This document shows, piece after piece, positions 32,176-40,327 of a stretch of DNA of 64,000 nucleotides. How positions within the stretch are numbered: the first letter of the stretch is position 1; the number at the start of each line of letters is the position of its first letter. Origin of the DNA: JAHDVS01 sp964370985 (GTDB lineage Bacteria > Actinomycetota > Thermoleophilia > Gaiellales > Gaiellaceae); NCBI GenBank assembly GCA_964370985.1, contig CAYJLE010000001.1:186001-250000 (forward strand), in the 5' to 3' direction. The notes below the pieces were generated by a model. It searched no databases and was not told where the DNA came from. It saw only the letters and a program-made list of their open reading frames with translations. The translations under genes and the position numbers were made by a program.

Positions 32176-32876
32176 CGGCCCGGAGTATGCCCGTCGCGGC
32201 GGCGTTCGTAGGCGAGCTTGAGGAAGCGGACCGCGTCGGTCGGGTCGTCGGTCACGTGGATGCGCGCCAGATCGCCCGCCGAGATCATCCCCTCCCCGAG
32301 CGCCCGCTCCTCGAGCCAGCGCAGAAGACCGGTCCAGTAGCCGCCATCGATGAGAACGACCGGGAAGCTCTCGACCTTCCCGGTCTGGATCAGGGTGAGC
32401 GACTCGAACAGCTCGTCGAGCGTGCCGAAGCCGCCGGGCAGGATCACGAACCCGTCGGCGGCCTTCACGAACATCGTCTTGCGCACGTAGAAGTGGCGGA
32501 AGGTGAGGCACAGGTCGAGGTAGCCGTTGGGGTGCTGCTCGTGGGGGAGCTCGATGTTGAAGCCGATCGACACGCCGCCGACGTCCTGCGCACCCCGGTT
32601 GGCGGCCTCCATCAGCCCCGGCCCGCCGCCGGTGACGACCGCGAAGCCCTCGCGGGCGAGGCCCCGGCCGAGCTCGCGTGCGACGGCGTAGGCGGGGCCG
32701 TCCTCGCGCGCGCGGGCGGATCCGAAGACGGAGACGGCGGGGTGAGCGACGGAGGCGACGGCGTCGAAGCCGTCGAAGAACTCGTCGGCGATCCGGTCGA
32801 CATGGGCACGTTCGATCCGCCCGCCTGCGGCTGGAAGAGCGTTCTCGGGCACGCGTCTCCCCCATGGTATGCCCAC
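32172..32876 (-). CDS. LOG-family nucleotide phosphoribohydrolase-like protein (TIGR00730)
   Basis: A 234-residue Rossmann protein with the two LOG motifs GGGPGLMEAANRGA and PGGFGTLDELFE. The family hydrolyses cytokinin or other nucleoside 5'-monophosphates to base plus ribose-5-phosphate; it was formerly annotated as lysine decarboxylase. The start is GTG 32876; GTG 32852 is an alternative. First gene of the three-gene cluster, stop overlapping the glycosyltransferase ATG. Confidence 0.86.
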   Translation of the reverse strand: MGIPWGRRVPENALPAAGGRIERAHVDRIADEFFDGFDAVASVAHPAVSVFGSARAREDGPAYAVARELGRGLAREGFAVVTGGGPGLMEAANRGAQDVGGVSIGFNIELPHEQHPNGYLDLCLTFRHFYVRKTMFVKAADGFVILPGGFGTLDELFESLTLIQTGKVESFPVVLIDGGYWTGLLRWLEERALGEGMISAGDLARIHVTDDPTDAVRFLKLAYERRRDGHTPGR

Positions 32877-32989
32877 TCAAGCCGACGGCATCCGCTGCCG
32901 ATACGACCCGTGAGGGATTACCTCTCCTGCGGGCCGGGAGATGACGGCAACCAGATCCTGTCCGCAGCGGAGGGGGCGGCGGCGACTCA

Positions 32990-32995
32990 TATACT
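32990..32995 (+). promoter_or_regulatory. -10 box of the adenosine deaminase-like gene
   Basis: TATACT in the 184-bp gap between the divergent LOG and deaminase genes. It predicts a start near 33003 and a 58-nt leader. I see nothing else defined in the gap. Confidence 0.45.
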
Positions 32996-33060
32996 CGCCG
33001 CCGCCCCCCTCCACTCCTCTCGCCCGTCCCCCCCGCGTCCGCCCCAAGACAAGCCCCAGC

Positions 33061-34089
33061 GTGCCGCACGCAGCCGCCGTCGAGTCGATCCGGGCCGGGG
33101 GGCTCGCGGAGCTGCACACGCACCTCGGCGGCTCGGTGCACCCGTCGGTGATGTGGACGCTCGCGCACGAGCAGGGGATCGCGCTGCCGGTGAAGGACTA
33201 CTGGGACTTCGAGCGGCTGACGACGATCTCCGACCCGCGCGGCGTGGCCGGGCTGCCGGAGCTGGACGGGGTGTACCGGTGGGCGGAGCTGATCCAGTCG
33301 AGCCCGCTCGCGGTGGAGCGGTCGGTGCACGGCACGATCTCGGGCGCGTACCGCCGCCAGAACATCACGACGCTCGAGGTGCGGTTCAACCCGATGAAGC
33401 GAAACCGGGGCGGCGAGCGCGACCTCGACCACATCATCCTGGCCGCGGTGCGCGGGCTCGACCGGGCGGAGCTCGAGTACCCGACGGTGCGGGCGGGGCT
33501 GATCCTGATGATGGACCGGACGTTCACGGCCGAGCAGAACGCGATCGTGGTCGAGAAGGCGATCCGCTGGGCGCCGCGGGGGATCGTCGGCGTCGACATC
33601 GCGGGGCCGCGGCCGGGGCCGGGCCGCTACCCGTACCGGGAGCTGGCGCCGCTCGTGGCGGAGGCGCGCCGGGCGGGCCTGGGCGTGACGATCCACGTGG
33701 GCGAGGAGGGCGGCCCGGACGGCCTCGCGGAGATCGGGGAGGTGGTGGAGGAGCTGCGGCCGGAGCGGATCGGCCACGGGATCCTGGCGGCGCACGACCC
33801 GGCGACGATGCGGCTGCTGCGCGACGCCGGCGTGGTGCTCGAGCTCTGCCCGACGTCGAACCTGCTGACGCGGGCGCTGCCGGACGAGGGGGCGTTGCGC
33901 GACACGGTCCGCGCGTTCGCCGCGGCCGGCGTGCGGTTCACGATCGCGACGGACGGGCCGGAGATGATGCACACCCACCTGTCCGACGAGCTCGAGCTGC
34001 TGCACCGGGTCGGGGCACTCGACCGGGACGGGCTCGCCGAGGTGAACCGCACCGGCCACGACGCCTCGTTTCTCGATCGAAGGATGTAG
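33061..34089 (+). CDS. Adenosine deaminase family protein
   Basis: A 342-residue TIM-barrel metallo-deaminase. Zinc ligands: His19 and His21 (LHTHLGGSV), His212 with catalytic Glu215 (HVGEE), and Asp298; His239 (RIGHG) is also conserved. The usual TDDP motif reads TDGP (297-300), so the second aspartate is missing; substrate preference may differ from plain adenosine (for example adenine or aminodeoxyfutalosine). GTG 33061 is chosen for family length; the upstream in-frame extension is a low-complexity Arg/Pro stretch. Confidence 0.8.
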   Translation: MPHAAAVESIRAGGLAELHTHLGGSVHPSVMWTLAHEQGIALPVKDYWDFERLTTISDPRGVAGLPELDGVYRWAELIQSSPLAVERSVHGTISGAYRRQNITTLEVRFNPMKRNRGGERDLDHIILAAVRGLDRAELEYPTVRAGLILMMDRTFTAEQNAIVVEKAIRWAPRGIVGVDIAGPRPGPGRYPYRELAPLVAEARRAGLGVTIHVGEEGGPDGLAEIGEVVEELRPERIGHGILAAHDPATMRLLRDAGVVLELCPTSNLLTRALPDEGALRDTVRAFAAAGVRFTIATDGPEMMHTHLSDELELLHRVGALDRDGLAEVNRTGHDASFLDRRM

Positions 34090-34150
34090 ACGGCGAAATC
34101 GGTCGGGCGGCCGATTGGCGGGGGCGCGCGGAGCGTGCAAGGATCGCGGC

Positions 34151-34423
34151 ATGTCGGCGACCCTGCACCGGGAGATCAGGTTCACGGATCGCCAGCGGCA
34201 GGTGATCCAGCTGATCGCGGTGGGCTGCTCGAACGACGAGATCGCGGCGCGTCTGGGGGTGACGGCGAGGACGGCGAAGGCGCACTGCGACACGCTGCGC
34301 GGCAAGCTGGGCGTGAGTCGCCGCCGCTACATCCCGCTCGCCTACCGCTCGGTGACCGGCGAGGACCCGATGAGCCTCGGCCAGGCTGCGTGCGAGCCCG
34401 GGACATCCGGCTCGTCCCGCTGA
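34151..34423 (+). CDS. Short LuxR-type HTH protein
   Basis: A 90-residue protein that is little more than a GerE/LuxR helix-turn-helix: FTDRQRQVIQLIAVGCSNDEIAARLGVTARTAKAHCDTLRGKLGVSRRRYIPLAYRS. It has no receiver or ligand domain. ATG 34151 lies 6 bases after AAGGAT. It precedes the large STAND-LuxR regulator, with which it could compete for DNA sites or form heterodimers (inference). Confidence 0.78.
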   Translation: MSATLHREIRFTDRQRQVIQLIAVGCSNDEIAARLGVTARTAKAHCDTLRGKLGVSRRRYIPLAYRSVTGEDPMSLGQAACEPGTSGSSR

Positions 34424-34443
34424 CCGGCCCGGGGGTGACGGCG

Positions 34444-34476
34444 CCCCGCGCCCGGGCCCCCCGCCCGGGCGCGGGG
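34444..34476 (+). terminator. GC hairpin after the short LuxR gene
   Basis: Perfect 14-bp stem CCCCGCGCCCGGGC / GCCCGGGCGCGGGG with a CCCCC loop, 20 bases past the stop; no U-tract. Confidence 0.55.
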
Positions 34477-34516
34477 GATCTCCTCGCGCCGCCTGGCTCC
34501 TTGCGCGGTTTCGCGC

Positions 34517-34560
34517 TAACCTCCCCAGCCTTCCGTCGTTCGGAAGGACCGGTCGAGTTG
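34517..34560 (+). promoter_or_regulatory. Promoter and ribosome-site-sequestering hairpin of the STAND-LuxR gene
   Basis: TAACCT (34517-34522) predicts initiation near 34529, exactly where a hairpin begins: CCTTCCG (34529-34535), TCGTT loop, CGGAAGG (34541-34547). The 3' arm carries the GGAAGGA ribosome site for TTG 34558, so the structure could hold translation off. Confidence 0.5.
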
Positions 34561-37116
34561 CGCGAGCCGACGCCAGTCCCGCCCCTGCACCGCCGCCATG
34601 TCCCGCGGCAGCGGCTGACGGCGCTGCTCGAGGCCAGTCGTGCCCAGGCGCTGCTCGTCACGGCTCCGGCCGGGTACGGCAAGACGTCGCTTGCGTGCGA
34701 GTGGCTCGCGGGCAGGACGGATGTCGCCTGGTACCGCGCCACGCCGGCGTCGGCCGACCTCGCTGCCTTCTCGGCGGGGATCGCGGACGCGATCGCGCCG
34801 CTCGTGCCCGGGGCGGGCGAGCGGCTTCACAGGCATCTGCGTGTCGTCGAGGCGCCCGAGCAGGCAGCGCGACCGCTGGCGGAGCTGCTGGCCGGGGACG
34901 TCACGGGCTGGCCGGACGGCGCGCTGCTCGTGATCGACGACTACCACCTGGTGGCGGACTCGGATCCCGTCTCCGAGTTCATGGACTGGCTGCTGACGCT
35001 CGCGCCCTTACGGGTGCTCGTGACGAGCCGCCGACGGCCGGCCTGGGCGTCGGCGCGCCGGGTGCTCTACGGCGAGGTGGACGAGATCGCGAAGGAGCAG
35101 CTGGCGATGACAAACGAGGAGGCAGCACGGGTGCTCGGCGACCGCTCGGGCGAGGCCGTACGGGAGCTCGTGGCGCTGGCGCGAGGTTGGCCCGCGGTGA
35201 TCGGTCTGGCCGCGCTGGCCGGTGCGGACGTCCCGGAGGGACGCGTCCCGGACGGGCTGTTCCGCTACTTCGCCGAGGAGGTTCACCGGCAGCAGCCGCC
35301 GGAGCTTCAGGATTTCCTGCTGGTCGCGTCGATCCCGCACGCGGTCAGCGTCCGCTCGGCCCGGGCGGTCCTCGGCGTGGAGACGGCCGGGAGCCTGCTC
35401 GAACGCCTAGCCGATGAGGGGCTACTCCACGAGAGCGGCCGCGGCACATTCCAGCTCCATCCGCTGCTCCGCGACTTCCTGCGGCGCAAGCTCGAGGACG
35501 AGGATCCCGAGCGGGCGAGCTGCCTCACCGGCGCCTGCATCCGCGACGTGACGGAGCGGGGCGAGTGGGAGGAGGCGTTCGCGCTGGCACACGGCTCCGG
35601 CGACCTCGACGCGGCCGCGACGATCGTGGAGCTCGCGTCGCCGGACCTGCTGCGCGCGGGGCGCACGACGACGCTGGCGGAATGGCTGAGGGACTGCGGG
35701 GTCTCGGTCAGCCGCCACCCAGGCGCGCTCCTCACCAGGGCGGAGCTGCTGATCCGTCAGGGCCGCCTACCGGAGGCTCTGGGTCTCGCCAGGGACGTGG
35801 CGGGCCACATCGCCGCCGGCGATCCGAGGGAGTCGCGCGCGTTGTGGCTTGCCGGCCGGGCGGCGCACTTCCTGTCGGCGACCGAGGACGCACTCGCGTT
35901 CCACCTGCGGGCGCGCGAAACCGCCACCGATGTGCAGGAGGTGGCGGATTCGCTGTGGGGGGCGTTCTGCGCAGCCGAGGAATTGGGACGCCCCGAGGCA
36001 ACTGCCTACCTCCAAGACCTATCAGGGCTCGGGCTCGATGACGTGGAGGAAAGGCTCAGGCTCTCTGTTGGACAGGCAATCGCATCGAGGGCAGGGCAAA
36101 GCGTCCGAGCAGCGCAATCGGACCTAGAGCAACTCCTGCCGCTTGTTGAGTACGCGACAGATCCCCTGATCACCAGCAACTTCTTCGCCTGCCTGTCGTA
36201 CTTCACAGCGTTGAACGCGAACTACGAGAGCAGCTACCGATACGGACTCGAGGCCACCCGGATCTGCCAGACGCACAAGCTCGACATGCACCTCCTGATC
36301 GCGGAGTCGAACCGCGTGCATTCCGAGATCGGTCTGCGTCGGCTTCGGGACGCCAGCAGAACGCTCTCGCACCTCCGTCGCTCCCTCTTGGAGATCGATG
36401 AGCCGTTCCTCAACACAAGCGTGCGCTTGCTCGAGCTGAAGATGGCGATCGCGGCAGGAACCCACGCGTCCGAGAGCCGGGCTCTCCCCGTGCTCGAGCC
36501 CCCGCCCCCGGCAGCGCTGCACGGCGAACTCTTAGCCCTGTTCGCTCTCGTCGCGGCCTCATGCGGTGAGCTGGACCGAGCGCGCGAGGCGGGGCACCTG
36601 GCAGCAACCTTGACTGGGACGATCGAGGCTGTTCGGCTCGGCGAGCTTGCGAGGTTGATCGAGCAAGCGCAGGCTCCGGATGGCGCAGACGAACTGCGGC
36701 GCCGGACGGCCGCGCTGGCACTGGAATGCGCGCGCACGGGGACGCTCGACGCGTTCGTGACCGCCTATCGCGCCTACCCCAAGCTGCTCGGGTTCTGCTG
36801 TGACAACGCCGGGGCACTCGGGTTGGTGAGTGACGTCGCGCTTCGAGCCGGCGACCGCGCCCTCGCGGAGGGTGCAGGGATCGACGTACCTCGCCCCGCC
36901 TGGGACGTCGCGAAGCTCCTGACCCGTCGCGAGCGGGAGGTCCTGCAACTGCTGGCGCGCGGGCTCTCGAACCGCGAGATCTCGCGGCAGCTCTTTATCG
37001 AGCTCAGCACGACGAAGGTGCACGTCCACAACATTCTGCGCAAGCTGGGTGTGGACACCCGGCTTCAGGCTGCGCTGCTCGCCCGCGGGCTGCTCGACGG
37101 GGAGGAGGCCCGCTAG
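34558..37116 (+). CDS. Large ATP-binding LuxR-family regulator (MalT/STAND type)
   Basis: An 852-residue regulator built like MalT: P-loop NTPase (Walker A APAGYGKT, 36-43; Walker B LLVIDDYH, about 123-130), winged-helix region, a long helical TPR-like sensor (about 330-770) and a C-terminal LuxR HTH (LLTRREREVLQLLARGLSNREISRQLFIELSTTKVHVHNILRKLG). Such proteins form ATP-dependent oligomers on ligand binding and activate transcription. The start is TTG 34558 with GGAAGGA; no ATG or GTG fits. The TPR part (roughly 36.0-36.5 kb) has noticeably lower GC at third positions than its ends. Confidence 0.85.
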   Translation: MREPTPVPPLHRRHVPRQRLTALLEASRAQALLVTAPAGYGKTSLACEWLAGRTDVAWYRATPASADLAAFSAGIADAIAPLVPGAGERLHRHLRVVEAPEQAARPLAELLAGDVTGWPDGALLVIDDYHLVADSDPVSEFMDWLLTLAPLRVLVTSRRRPAWASARRVLYGEVDEIAKEQLAMTNEEAARVLGDRSGEAVRELVALARGWPAVIGLAALAGADVPEGRVPDGLFRYFAEEVHRQQPPELQDFLLVASIPHAVSVRSARAVLGVETAGSLLERLADEGLLHESGRGTFQLHPLLRDFLRRKLEDEDPERASCLTGACIRDVTERGEWEEAFALAHGSGDLDAAATIVELASPDLLRAGRTTTLAEWLRDCGVSVSRHPGALLTRAELLIRQGRLPEALGLARDVAGHIAAGDPRESRALWLAGRAAHFLSATEDALAFHLRARETATDVQEVADSLWGAFCAAEELGRPEATAYLQDLSGLGLDDVEERLRLSVGQAIASRAGQSVRAAQSDLEQLLPLVEYATDPLITSNFFACLSYFTALNANYESSYRYGLEATRICQTHKLDMHLLIAESNRVHSEIGLRRLRDASRTLSHLRRSLLEIDEPFLNTSVRLLELKMAIAAGTHASESRALPVLEPPPPAALHGELLALFALVAASCGELDRAREAGHLAATLTGTIEAVRLGELARLIEQAQAPDGADELRRRTAALALECARTGTLDAFVTAYRAYPKLLGFCCDNAGALGLVSDVALRAGDRALAEGAGIDVPRPAWDVAKLLTRREREVLQLLARGLSNREISRQLFIELSTTKVHVHNILRKLGVDTRLQAALLARGLLDGEEAR

Positions 37117-38492
37117 GCCGCGCTCGCGGCGGCGACCGGGAGGAGCTCGGGGTGGGCCTGCGCCTCGAGTGCGAAGTCGGCGCGCACGCCCGAGGAATAC
37201 GGGTCGCTCGCCTGCTCGAGGATCCCGACGAACGCATCGACGACATCCGTGTCGAACTGCGTCCCGGCAGCCTGTACCAGCCGCTCGCTGGCGACGGCGA
37301 CCGGCATCGCGTCGCGGTAGGGGCGGTCGGAGGTCATCGCGTTGTACGCGTCCGCGACGCAGATGATCCGGGAGATCACCGGGATCGACTCGCCGGCGAT
37401 CCCGTCCGGGTACCCCTGCCCGTCGATCCGCTCGTGGTGGTGGCGCACGATGTTCGCGATCTCCGCGTACGCCTCAACGTTCGCGAGGATCCGCTCACCG
37501 ATCTCCGAGTGCTCCTCCATCTTGCGTCGCTCGGGGAGCGTCAGCGGGCCGTTCTTCTCGAGGATGCCCGGGGGAACCCCGATCTTGCCGATGTCGTGCA
37601 GCAGCCCTGAGAGGTGGGCAAGCCGCTGCTGCTCGGCCGGGAGCCCGAGCCGTCCCGCAATGTCCCGCGCGTAAACGGCGACTGCGGCGGAATGGCCCGC
37701 CGTGTAGCGATCCCGCGCGTCGAGCGTGGTCACGAGCGCGCTCGCGAACGACAGATTTGCGCGCTCGAGCTTGTCGTTCACGACGACCAGGTCGGAGGCG
37801 AGGCGGCGTTGCTCCTGATACATCGCCCACAACCGCTGAGCAGCAAGCGCGGGCAGCACGAAGAACGGGAGAACCCAAGGGGAGAGGTAGAGATACGCGT
37901 AGGCGAGAGGGCCAACTAGCGCCGTGTACAGCAGAATCGACGTCGGAAAGGCGGGAAGCGAAAGGCGCAGCAGGTCCCGAACGCTAGCGGTGCCTCTCAC
38001 AGAGAGAGTCAGAGCGGTGAAGCTCACGTCGAGTGCCTGCGCGACAACGGCTGCAGTCGCAGCGGCGATCGCCACTGAGCCAAGATCGCTCGAGCTGACA
38101 GCACCGACTTGTATCGCGAGGAGCCCAACTACGGCACCGTTGAGCGCATTCGTGCATGTGTAGACAAGCCACCGAAGGTACGGCCGCTTCAGGCTGCCCA
38201 ACATCGCAACGGCCGCTACCACCATTGCGTCAACCGGCCCGAACGCGACCGCCGCAAACAGAAAAGCGAGTAGCGTGATCGACACTTCAACTTGCGCGCT
38301 TAGTGTCACGCTACGTCGCTCAGCCGCGATGCCGAGGACAGCGAGGACGGCGACAGCGGCGGGCGAGGTCAACTCGTAGCCGGCGGCTAGAAGCGCTACC
38401 GCGGTACCGACACCCGACACCACTAGGGCCATCACATAGCCCGCAAGGCGAACTGCAGCTCGGTCGAAGGCCATCCCAGACCGCACGCCCAT
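37113..38492 (-). CDS. Membrane HD-GYP domain protein (c-di-GMP phosphodiesterase candidate)
   Basis: A 459-residue protein: residues 1-235 hold about eight membrane helices (a MASE-like sensor), a short linker helix, then an HD-GYP domain (residues about 255-440) with HLSGLLHDIGKIG, RKMEEHSEIGERIL, VRHHHERIDGQGYPDGIAG and SRIICVADAYNAMTSDRPYR. It should hydrolyse cyclic di-GMP at the membrane. ATG 38492 has GGAGG five bases upstream. It converges with the STAND-LuxR gene (4-base overlap) and diverges from a tiny peptide gene. GC is lower over the membrane half. Confidence 0.87.
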   Translation of the reverse strand: MGVRSGMAFDRAAVRLAGYVMALVVSGVGTAVALLAAGYELTSPAAVAVLAVLGIAAERRSVTLSAQVEVSITLLAFLFAAVAFGPVDAMVVAAVAMLGSLKRPYLRWLVYTCTNALNGAVVGLLAIQVGAVSSSDLGSVAIAAATAAVVAQALDVSFTALTLSVRGTASVRDLLRLSLPAFPTSILLYTALVGPLAYAYLYLSPWVLPFFVLPALAAQRLWAMYQEQRRLASDLVVVNDKLERANLSFASALVTTLDARDRYTAGHSAAVAVYARDIAGRLGLPAEQQRLAHLSGLLHDIGKIGVPPGILEKNGPLTLPERRKMEEHSEIGERILANVEAYAEIANIVRHHHERIDGQGYPDGIAGESIPVISRIICVADAYNAMTSDRPYRDAMPVAVASERLVQAAGTQFDTDVVDAFVGILEQASDPYSSGVRADFALEAQAHPELLPVAAASAA

Positions 38493-38543
38493 GCCGGCCT
38501 CCGGAGACTGTGCCGGGGCTTGCATGGCCCCCAAGATGGGGGA

Positions 38544-38549
38544 TATACT
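38544..38549 (+). promoter_or_regulatory. -10 box of the peptide gene
   Basis: TATACT preceded by CCCCCAAGATGGGGG (38528-38542), a 5-bp inverted repeat that may be an operator; initiation is predicted near 38556. Confidence 0.45.
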
Positions 38550-38586
38550 CAGCGAGCCGTCATCTCCCGGGGGAGAGGAGTTTCGT

Positions 38587-38673
38587 ATGCGCAGGTCCCT
38601 CATCCGCCTGGGGGTTGCTCTCGCGTCCTTCGGGTCGCTGGCCGCCGTGCTCGGCGGTCTCAAGGGCTGGTAG
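38587..38673 (+). CDS. 28-residue hydrophobic cationic peptide
   Basis: A tiny frame starting MRRSLIRLGVALASF and ending GGLKGW. It has a charged N-terminus, one hydrophobic segment of about 17 residues and a Lys-Gly-Trp end, like small membrane peptides or secreted signals. Support for a gene: a TATACT -10 box, a strong ribosome site (AGAGGAG, 6 bases before the ATG), and downstream a 16-bp hairpin. No homologue is known to me. It sits between an HD-GYP gene and a short LuxR gene. Confidence 0.5.
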   Translation: MRRSLIRLGVALASFGSLAAVLGGLKGW

Positions 38674-38691
38674 ACCAGTCCGAAGGATGTA

Positions 38692-38751
38692 GTTATCCAC
38701 GGAAGCCCACATCCCTCTCCGGGGGGATATGCACAGGAGCCTGTGGATAAC
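38692..38751. other. Inverted pair of DnaA-box-like sites
   Basis: GTTATCCAC (38692-38700) and its exact reverse complement GTGGATAAC (38743-38751), 42 bp apart. The right-hand site extends to TGTGGATAA, a perfect DnaA-box consensus on the minus strand; the left one has a single mismatch (TTATCCACG). No dnaA or dnaN is nearby. Confidence 0.5.
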
Positions 38752-38760
38752 GGTGATAAG

Positions 38761-38798
38761 CCGGTGGCCGGGGCGGTGAGAGCCGCCCCGGCCACCGG
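38761..38798. terminator. 16-bp perfect hairpin between peptide gene and short LuxR gene
   Basis: CCGGTGGCCGGGGCGG (38761-38776), loop TGAGAG, then the exact complement (38783-38798). It lies between convergent genes and may end both transcripts; no U-tract. Confidence 0.55.
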
Positions 38799-38825
38799 TT
38801 GCCACCGACCGGGGGAAAGGGCCGG

Positions 38826-39176
38826 CTACTGGATCAGGCCCCGGCGGTAGCCGATCGCAACCGCGTGGGCGCGGCTGCGGGCCTGGAGCTTCGCCAGGAG
38901 ATGGCGCACGTGCGACTTCACCGTCTCCTCGGACAGGAACAACCGCTCGCCGATCTCGCGGTTGACGAGACCGTCCGCGATCAGCTGGAGCACCTGGCCC
39001 TCCCGGGCCGTCGGGCGCTGCTCGAGCTTCTGCGGCGACGCCCTCAGCGGTACGACGTCGGCGGGAGCCTCCCCGACCTGGGAGCCCGCGCGGTTCCGCC
39101 GCGCCGCGGCGTCGTCGAAACGCCTGGCGTGATCCAGGTAGCGCGTGAGGATCTCCTCCCGTTCCGCAGCGTTCAT
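38826..39176 (-). CDS. Short LuxR-type HTH regulator
   Basis: A 116-residue protein with a variable N-terminus and a C-terminal GerE/LuxR HTH (RPTAREGQVLQLIADGLVNREIGERLFLSEETVKSHVRHLLAKLQARSRAHAVAIGYRRGLI). No receiver domain. The ATG has AGGAG three bases upstream and a TAGGGT box (39217-39212) for a 30-nt leader. It could answer to another protein partner or simply repress. Confidence 0.8.
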   Translation of the reverse strand: MNAAEREEILTRYLDHARRFDDAAARRNRAGSQVGEAPADVVPLRASPQKLEQRPTAREGQVLQLIADGLVNREIGERLFLSEETVKSHVRHLLAKLQARSRAHAVAIGYRRGLIQ

Positions 39177-39236
39177 GACTCCTGCATCGACGCTACGTGC
39201 CGCCCCGCCGCACCCTAGATGGAGGGAACGCCGACC

Positions 39237-39268
39237 ACAAAAGGGGGGAAACCCGCTACCCCTTTTGT
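39237..39268 (-). terminator. Intrinsic terminator of the sigma factor gene
   Basis: ACAAAAGGGG (39237-39246) and CCCCTTTTGT (39259-39268). Read on the minus strand the hairpin ends in a TTTTGT tract, 22 bases past the sigma-factor stop. The symmetry makes it usable in either direction. Confidence 0.65.
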
Positions 39269-39289
39269 GAGGCCGACGAGCGGGCGCGC

Positions 39290-40327
39290 CTACGCCGCGA
39301 CGGACGCGAGATCGCGCAGCGCGGACAGGCGCGCAAGCGCCTGCCCCTCGAGCTGGCGGACACGCTCGCGCGTGAGGCCGAGCTCGTGGCCGATCGCCTC
39401 GAGCGTCCACGGATCGCCCTCGAAGCCGAACCGCAGCTCCAGGATCCGCCGCTCCCGCTCCGGCAGCGCGTCGAGCGCGCGGCGCACACCCTGCCGGCGC
39501 AGCGACTCCTCCGCCTCCTCGAACGGGTCGGCGGCCTCGCGGTCCGCGAACAGGTCGCCCAGCTCGCCCTCGTCGTCGGAGCCGACGCTCTGGTTCAGCG
39601 ACACGGACGCCTGGGCGGCGCCCATCGCCTCCTCGACATGCTGCATCGGGATGCCCGTCGCCGTCGCCAGCTCCTCCTTCGTCGCGTCCCGCCCCAGCTC
39701 CAGCTCGAGGCGGCGCGCGGCCCGGAACAGCTTCTGCTGGCGCTCCACGACGTGCACCGGCACGCGGATCGTGCGCGCGTGGTTCGCCACGGCGCGCTGC
39801 ACCGACTGGCGGATCCACCACGTCGCGTACGTCGAGAACTTGTAGCCGCGGCGCCAGTCGAACTTCTCGACTGCACGGTTGAGGCCGAGCGTCCCCTCCT
39901 GGATCAGGTCGAGGAACGGCACGCCGAGGCCGCGGTAGCCCTTCGCGATCGACACGACCAGCCGCAGGTTCGACTCGATCATCCGCCGCTTCGCCAGCGG
40001 GTCGCCCTTCTCGATCCTCTTCGCCAGCGTGACCTCCTCCGACGCCGTCAGCAGGCGATGGCGCCCGACGTCGGCGAGGAACAGCTGGAGCGAGTCGCCG
40101 GCGCCGGGGGCGGGAGTCGAGGCGATCGCGGCCTCCTCGACCTCGTCGCGCGGCGCCCCGACCTCGAGCCCGAGCGCCTCGAGCTCGTTGTGAAACAGCG
40201 TCAGCTCCTCGTCGCCGAGATCGAGCTCGACCGTCAACGCCTCGAGCTCCGCCGGTTCGACGAAACCGCGCTCCTCGGCGATGTCGAGAAGCGATCGCAC
40301 CTGCTCGTGTTCGAGAAGATCCTGCAA
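39290..40327 (-). CDS. RNA polymerase sigma-70 factor (RpoD/SigA-type)
   Basis: A 345-residue group 1 or group 2 sigma factor. Region 1.2 (DSLQLFLADVGRHRLLTASEEVTLAKRIE), region 2 (SNLRLVVSIAKGYRGLGVPFLDLIQEGTLGLNRAVEKFDWRRGYKFSTYATWWIRQSVQRAV), region 3 and region 4 (LPERERRILELRFG...TLEAIGHELGLTRERVRQLEGQAL) are complete, so it should recognise -10/-35 promoters. It lacks the long acidic N-terminus of many SigA proteins; whether it is the housekeeping factor is open. TTG 40327 follows GAGGTAGG; TACAAT (40371-40366) is a plausible -10. The 179-bp upstream gap holds nothing else I can identify. Confidence 0.9.
   Translation of the reverse strand: MQDLLEHEQVRSLLDIAEERGFVEPAELEALTVELDLGDEELTLFHNELEALGLEVGAPRDEVEEAAIASTPAPGAGDSLQLFLADVGRHRLLTASEEVTLAKRIEKGDPLAKRRMIESNLRLVVSIAKGYRGLGVPFLDLIQEGTLGLNRAVEKFDWRRGYKFSTYATWWIRQSVQRAVANHARTIRVPVHVVERQQKLFRAARRLELELGRDATKEELATATGIPMQHVEEAMGAAQASVSLNQSVGSDDEGELGDLFADREAADPFEEAEESLRRQGVRRALDALPERERRILELRFGFEGDPWTLEAIGHELGLTRERVRQLEGQALARLSALRDLASVAA

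Noticed and set aside
38692..38798. Possible replication origin (DnaA boxes plus hairpin)
   Set aside because: Only two boxes, no AT-rich unwinding region, and no dnaA, dnaN, rpmH or gidB nearby.
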